Shown here: in pieces, positions 58,230 through 64,000 of the stretch
Position numbering within the stretch: position 1 is the stretch's first letter
Layout of the letters: each line of letters begins with the position of its first letter
Origin: Rhizomys pruinosus
Lineage: Eukaryota > Chordata > Mammalia > Rodentia > Spalacidae
Reading direction: 5' to 3'
Assembly (NCBI GenBank): GCA_009823505.1
Contig: VZQC01013302.1
Coordinates: 3,745,973 to 3,809,972, forward strand
DNA length: 64,000 bases
Translations under genes and position numbers: made by a program
Notes under the pieces: generated by a model
The model's input: the letters and a program-made list of their open reading frames with translations, nothing else
What the model was told of the DNA's origin: nothing
Database searches by the model: none

Positions 58230-58345
58230 AGAAAGAAATGAAAAGCATGTTTGGCAGAATGCATGAGCTCTGGTGGGGTGAGGGAATGGGGGGGGACACA
58301 GGTCTAGATTTGATTTAAAACAATTCACAAAAAAGAGAGAGATTT
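58230..58345 (+). mobile_element. short LINE-1 3' end
   Basis: gaaatgaaaagcatgtttgg, cagaatgcatgagctctggtgg and cacaggtctagatttgat match 34308-34385, the tail of the 5.6-kb L1. Extremely 5'-truncated. Confidence 0.82.
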
Positions 58346-58867
58346 AAAAAAAATATTGACTTGTATTAGAATTTTCAACACTTAAAAATTTGCATTTTAT
58401 TGTATTATTTATGGGGTAAAATTTAAACATGAATGATTTCACTGAATTCAATAACACATGAAAAATGTTAACACCACGTTCAAGTGGGATTCATTCTGAA
58501 TCATTGTATGTAAATTAACAAATATATTCCATCAAATTAATAGAATATGAGACAAAAAAACATTTGATAATCTGAACACATGGAGACAATTTTTTGATAA
58601 AATTTAGCATACCTTCATGATAAAGACTCTCAAACATTCAGTTAGAGAATTTACCTTAACATAATGAAAGTCATATATGATGAACCTATATCAAGCATCA
58701 TACTGAGCAAGGAAAATTTAAATTATCCTCTTAGATTTAGAACAAAATAAGAATGCTCATTTTCATCACTTCTCTTTAGAAGTTCTAGCCATAGTAATTA
58801 CAAAACAACGACAAATAAATTGTATTCTAACAGAAGAATGTCAAATTGTTACTTTATGCAGATTTTA

Positions 58868-58868
58868 T

Positions 58869-58908
<40 letters not shown>

Positions 58909-59062
58909 TTTTATTTGGTCTTTTTGAGACTAGGTCTCCCTGTAGCCCCAGCTAGCCTGGAACTCACTCTGTAGACCAGACTGGCCTTGAACTCACAGAG
59001 ATCCGCCTGTCTCTGCCTCCCAAGTGTAGGATTAAAGGCATGCACCACCACACCCGGCTAGA
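58868..59062 (-). mobile_element. B1 SINE with (TTTA)n tail
   Basis: Minus-strand B1: about eleven ttta units, then ctttttgagactaggtctcc to gcatgcaccaccacacccgg. The flanks (agattttatatta and agattatatataa) are only roughly alike. Confidence 0.92.
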
Positions 59063-59762
59063 TTATATATAATCTAATACACAGAAGATCCTAAGGATTG
59101 CAGTGAAAAACTAAAGAAATGAATAACTTCTGTAAAGTTGAAAGATACAAAATCAGCACATGGAAATCAACAGTGTCTATATAAATTATTAGACTATTTT
59201 AAAAGAGCCCAGTATAACAATCATATTTATGATTGCTAAATATACATACTCACATAAACCTTAAAATAAATTTGGTAAATATAATGTAAGATAGTTACCA
59301 TGATAATTATAGCACATTAGTCAGATGATGAAGGAAGAAAAATAAATGGAAAAGTATTTCATGTTCATTGTCTAGAAGAATGATTATTATAATATTCACA
59401 TTATATAAATAAATCAAGATATTTAATATAAGTATCAAATGTCAATAACATGTTCCATAAAATAAGCAAGACAATCCTAATATACATTTAAAACTTTAAA
59501 ATAAAAAATGAAATTTCAAATCAATATTGAGTAAAAGAATAAAACAGAACACATCATCTGTCTTCAAAATGTATGAAGGTGCTGTAGTAATTAACATAAT
59601 AATGGACACATATTCAACAGAACAAAAAAAATTCATCTGTTTACAGTAAACTGATTTTTGAAGGAGGTACCCTGAATATAATACAAGAAAACATAATCAC
59701 TTCACTAAATATTTTTAGTAAAACTGGGTATCAACAAGAAAGTATAAAACTACCTCTCTCTT

Positions 59763-59999
59763 GGGGCTGGAGAGATAGCCTAGCAGTTCAGAGCACCGAC
59801 TGCTCTTGCAGAGGACCTGGGTTCGATCCCCAGCACCCACATGGTGGCTGAGAACCGTCTGTAACTGCAATTCCAGGAGAACTCCAGTTCCAGGGGAATC
59901 CGAGACCATCTTCTGACCTCCGCGGCATTGCACGAAACGGGTGCACAAACCTACATGCAGACAGTACATTCATACACATACAAAAATAAATAAAATTTA
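59763..59999 (+). mobile_element. B2/B3-type SINE, long form, 17-bp target duplication
   Basis: Complete copy with the internal duplication; perfect duplication aaaactacctctctctt at 59746-59762 and 60000-60016. Confidence 0.95.
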
Positions 60000-61135
60000 A
60001 AAACTACCTCTCTCTTCATATAGGAAAATCAGTTTAAATTGGATCAAACAAGAACTCTAGGGTAAAACCTGAAATCATAAAACTATTAGGAATAGACACA
60101 AAAAAGCAATGCCTATGAGATTTTGATAAGCAGGAATTTTTAAGTAAGCCCTCAAAAATCACAGACAATGAAAGTAAAAGAAGCAAATGGAACTTACAAG
60201 CCTCTGAACAGCAAAGAAAACCATCCACAGAGAGATGACTGTCTAAAGAATGGTAGAAAACACTTGCAAATTGTTCTTATGACAAAGAATACCAAATATG
60301 CAGGCAATCACAAAAATATCTAAATAATATAATAAAATGGGCAAAGAGTCATATTATATATTTTCTCCAAAGAAGACATTCAAGTAGCTAGCAGTTAATG
60401 AATGTTCAATAATAATGCAATTATCAAGGAAATGCAAATCAAAACCACACCATAATAGCACTACACTCCCCTTATCAAAAATGGCAACACATAAAAAAAT
60501 ATTTTTGAATAAAGAAATGAAGATACATATACACTATTGCTACAAAGGTAAAATAGCAACAATATTATGGATAATAATACTGTGGAAGTTCCTGAAAACC
60601 TTGAAAATAGAAGTACCATTGAGCCCAGCACTTTAGTTAGATTGCACTAATATCTGTATGCTTACGCTTATTAAATGAATGCCATTTAGCCATAAAAAAA
60701 GAATGAAATCCTGTCATTCTTAAAAGTATGGTCAAAACTCAAGGACAGTCTATTAAATGAAACAAGTCAGGCACAAAGGGATATATACTATATAATATCA
60801 CCCCATAAATGGGATACTAAATGGTTTGTCTCATAATAGTGTAAGTAAGAATGATAATTGACAGTCTGAAAAGGATAAACATGTATAGCAATGGAGATAT
60901 GTTTTTTCATGAGTATGAGACCAGCATGACTATACCTAAAAATAAACACTGTGTGTCAACATCATAGGTCTAGTTCTTTTAAATATTCTTACCATGAAGA
61001 CAGGATAACAGTTGGAAATAGTATAATAGTTTCTCTAATTTCTTACTTATACAATGTATACCTGTAGTGAAACATCACATTTTATCCCATAAATGCATAA
61101 TGAGTACATACCAATTAAATTAAAATAATAAAAAA

Positions 61136-62052
61136 GTAACTGCTTGTGAAAATATGAATTAGCACATGAAATGCAAGATTATAATATACACTAAGTTATT
61201 CAGCAGGTATATAAATATAAATGTCTGGTAGGCTAGTGAATTCAAAATTTTATAGAATGATCAGGAAGTGGATCCCTTTTGAAAAGAAACTAAAGTTATC
61301 CATGAAAGAACAAAGACCATTCAAACTTCAAACCTAAGTAAGTCAGTTTTATTATAGCTATGAAATCTGGGATGCTTGAAGCTTACTTGAAGGTTGGATC
61401 ACAGCTTCTGTATTTTTGTATCTGTCAAATTCTGTAAACAAGGCATCACTTTTGGCCTTTTGAATGGATGAATGAATGAGTAGATAAACCTGCCATAGCA
61501 TGTTACCTTTATACAAGAAACCAACGTACAATTTACACTGTTTACATGTGTATACTCTAAGTTAATAATCTATTCTTTAGTCATTTTGTACATTTCACCT
61601 GTCCATTTGGTTATGATGTAGAATGTTCAGGACAACTCTTTGATTTATAAACTATTTTCTGTAAGTTGGAGAACAATTTGTGAAAGCTTTTCATATGCCC
61701 ATATTACCTATTCCTTGTAAAAATCTTTACAATAAACTAAATCATTATTGAGGTGATTTAATACCTCACTCAATTTAAGGCATATTAAACAATTAATGTT
61801 AAGGGAAGAAAATGCTTTTTAAATGTATCCTGTTGAGATACCCAGTTTATTTTTCTCATTAAGTGAGTAATAACATAGCTAAAATATTTATGGTTGGTTG
61901 TTTCTTTGATTCAGTTTCTCTCACAAATCAGGCTGCCTTTGAATCTAGATTCTTCTTATTATTGCCAGCACTGCAATTGCTGGTTTTATGAACAACATGA
62001 AAAATGATATTTCCATGAAAATGTTTGTTACAGAATATTTAATGTGCTTTTT
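61136..62052. other. unassigned AT-rich intergenic stretch
   Basis: No recognised repeat, RNA gene or coding region. Confidence 0.45.
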
Positions 62053-62072
62053 AAAAATATACTGATAATGTA

Positions 62073-62782
62073 GCAGGAGTCTCTTTTCTAAAGAAGGCCA
62101 GGTCTTCTTCATCTGACCACCGTATGCTGCCAATATTTCCTCAGCCGAGGTTGGTCTCTGCTACCCATTTCTGCAGTTCTGTACTGGGTTTTTGTCCAAG
62201 TGAGCTTCCATAGGTCTTATGCATGCTGTTACCAATGCTGTTAGGTTCATAGGAACCTGTTCACAGGAGCTTGTAAGATTCATTTCCATTTGATCTTACA
62301 TAACTTCCCTGGCTCTTACAATCTTTCTGCCCCTTCTTCCTCAATTTTCCCTGAGCTCTATGTGGATGAAGTTGAATATAGGCAGCCTGTACATGAAACC
62401 ACACTCTCTCCTAGTTTTCATGGTTTGGTCATTCGGGCCCTTTTGAGTTACTGGTTTCTTGTTGCATGGAGGAGCTTCCTTAAGGAGAGTTAAGAGTTAA
62501 TGCCTTCTTGGGTCCTTGTTCTATGATGCTTGGGTCTTGTGTGTAGAGGTTGCATTGTAGATATGTTACCTAACCATGAGCCATATTAAGACACACACCA
62601 TGTCTGTGTGTATACAGTTGTGGGACTCTGTCTCTAACAGGAACCACGGAAGGTGTGAATTCCGGGGAGGTGATGAGGGGGAGTGTGCCAAGGGAGAAGC
62701 AGGTATAATTGTGAATAAGACTGACAGAAAATTATGTATAAAAGGTATAAACGTTCAATAAAAATGATAAAAATAAAATCAC
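62073..62782 (+). mobile_element. 710-bp retroposed insertion, probable twin-primed L1 3' end
   Basis: A 20-bp duplication, aaaaatatactgataatgta, flanks it at 62053-62072 and 62783-62802 (one mismatch). The first part contains ggctcttacaatctttctgcc, which is the reverse complement of the Lx tail block agattgtaagagcc. The last part ends in plus orientation with aataaaaatgataaaaataaaa. An inverted 5' part joined to a direct 3' part is the signature of twin priming. Confidence 0.65.
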
Positions 62783-62828
62783 AAAAATATACTGATAATC
62801 TACTACTTAAAATTTACTTATCTTGTTT

Positions 62829-63399
62829 AATCTTTTTTTTTTTAATTAGTTTTTTTTATTGATGCTTTGTGCATTTCATACATTTTTTCCAATTCAGTTC
62901 AGGCTTATTTCCCTTTCCCTCCCCCCCACCCCCACCCCATCCCAGATCATGCATTCTGCCATAACTGTCCTGCATCTTTCTCTCAGTTTTTTTTTTTTCA
63001 TTTTTAGCTATAAGTGATAATCCATGAGTACAAGCATCCTTCATGCAAAACCTATCTGCAGGCTGTTGTGCCCAAACACCTACAGCCCCACCATCCAGTG
63101 GGGGGTGACAGGTTGTTTGTTCAATCAAGTTGATCAAATGAGTGTCCAGACTACATTGCTGTAGTTTCACCATTCACCCCAATCGCAGCCCTCACATTCT
63201 ACCACGCCCCCTCTTCCGCAGGTTGTTCCCTAGGCTTAGAAAAGGGGCACAGGTGGATGAGAGGTAAAACAGTCCACTCTCTCTGGAGCTGTTGACTTGG
63301 ACTCTGGTCAATTCTGGCTGTTTCCTTTCATGGGCTGACAGTTTGTCCAGGAATAACCTTTCGATCCTACTAATGAAGAACAAGCAATTAGATATATAG
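62829..63399 (-). mobile_element. L1-tail-like repeat, minus-strand copy
   Basis: The reverse complement of the units at 36.7-37.3 and 51.2-51.8 kb, from its T-run at 62829 to gatatataggtatttaagg at about 63399. It holds cgccccctcttccgcagg and tgtgcccaaac blocks. A C-rich run occurs at about 62920-62936. Confidence 0.85.
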
Positions 63400-63471
63400 G
63401 TATTTAAGGTAAGGGCTCCTTGCCTCTAGGTTGGGAAGTAATCTTTTTTTTTTTTTTTAAGTGTAAAATCT

Positions 63472-63644
63472 AGCCGGGTGTGGTGGCACATGCCTTTAAT
63501 CCTAGCACTTGGGAGGCAGAGGCAGGCAGATCTTTGGGAGTTCAAGGCCAGCCTGGTCTACAGAGTGAGTTCCAGGACAGCTGGAGCCACAGGGAGACCC
63601 TGTCTCGAAAAGACAAAAAAAAAACAAAAAACAACAACAAAAAA
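63472..63644 (+). mobile_element. B1 SINE with 13-bp target duplication
   Basis: Full B1 with A-rich tail; perfect duplication aagtgtaaaatct at 63459-63471 and 63645-63657. Confidence 0.95.
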
Positions 63645-63872
63645 AAGTGTAAAATCTTAATGGCTGAACTTTAAATTGGTCATTTACCACCTCAACCAAT
63701 AACAAAAAGAGCCCAAAATCTGTTACAGCTTACTTTACCAAACATGGATAAGCATGGATTTACTTTCTACTTTCCTTATGGACTTGCTTCTTCTGTTCTG
63801 ATCATGCCATGTGAATGGAAACATTACAGTATGAGTTCTTGTTATGACTAGATGGGGTGTTTTTTTTTGGGG

Positions 63873-64000
63873 GGGGTCTTTGATACAGGGTCTCCCTGTA
63901 GCCCCAACTCTCCTGCAATTCACTATGTAGACCCAGCTTGTTCAACTCATAGATCTGACTACCTCTGCCTCTCATATGCTGGGATTAAAGGCATGCACTA
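63873..64000 (-). mobile_element. B1 SINE, cut by window edge
   Basis: Minus-strand B1 beginning tttgatacagggtctccctg and running to gattaaaggcatgcacta at the end of the window. Diverged. Confidence 0.85.

Larger units (their letters stand above)
58480..61135 (+). mobile_element. old LINE-1 (ORF2) with two nested SINEs
   Basis: Translations of 58560-58800 show RQKNI, NIMKVIYDEP and ILSKENLNYPLRF, the reverse-transcriptase stretch just upstream of the catalytic box. 60300-60480 shows the SPKKTFK and IIKEMQIKTT equivalents, and the tail ends near 61130. Frames are riddled with stops. A B1 (58916-59062) and a SINE (59763-59999) are inserted. Confidence 0.75.

Noticed and set aside
1..64000. Host protein-coding exons or tRNA genes
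   Set aside because: No splice-bounded conserved frame was found outside transposable elements. tRNA-like A/B boxes occur only inside SINE heads.

Overview
This window is rodent nuclear DNA made almost entirely of transposable-element copies, with no recognisable host gene. B1 SINEs, a tRNA-derived B2/B3-type SINE family, and many LINE-1 tails of the rodent Lx/L1 kind point to a muroid rodent. The commonest SINE form carries an internal ~17-bp duplication that I do not recall from the mouse or rat consensus, so a muroid other than Mus or Rattus is my guess. The species cannot be fixed from this sequence alone.

Region 1 (606-9493) holds the most informative object: a structurally complete endogenous betaretrovirus-like provirus on the + strand. 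It has two 413-bp LTRs (TG...CA) differing at 13 sites by hand count, and a 6-bp target duplication (tttaag). A tRNA-Lys1,2-type primer site, a splice donor and a polypurine tract are present. Gag, dUTPase-protease, pol and env lie in frames 0, -1 and -1 joined by two textbook slippery heptamers, GGGAAAC and AAATTTT. Env is not betaretroviral in type: it has a CWLC motif and a CX6CC transmembrane subunit, as in primate type D viruses. Between env and the 3' LTR lies a sequence resembling the type D constitutive transport element. Gag, pol and env carry stops or frameshifts; dUTPase-protease is open. The locus looks incapable of making virus.

Region 2 (9.5-25.3 kb) is AT-rich non-coding DNA dotted with B1, B2/B3 and L1 fragments, including a SINE nested in an older SINE (16.0 kb), an L1 tail inserted into a B1 (18.4-19.7 kb) and a chimeric B2-head/B1 SINE (20.7 kb).

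Region 3 (25.4-34.8 kb) is a much older gammaretrovirus-like (class I) provirus with a tRNA-Glu-type primer site. Most of gag-pol is gone; an integrase tail and env pieces remain. A SINE sits in its interior and a nearly complete 5.6-kb L1 with two 5' monomers sits inside its 3' LTR, flanked by a 13-bp duplication. The L1 has both ORFs but both are broken.

Region 4 (34.8-64 kb) is again intergenic: five copies (counting one at 20.4 kb) of an L1-tail-like repeat family, Lx-type 3' ends, an old L1 (58.5-61.1 kb) carrying nested SINEs, a probable twin-primed L1 insertion (62.1-62.8 kb) and simple repeats. Several stretches of 1-4 kb show nothing I can name.
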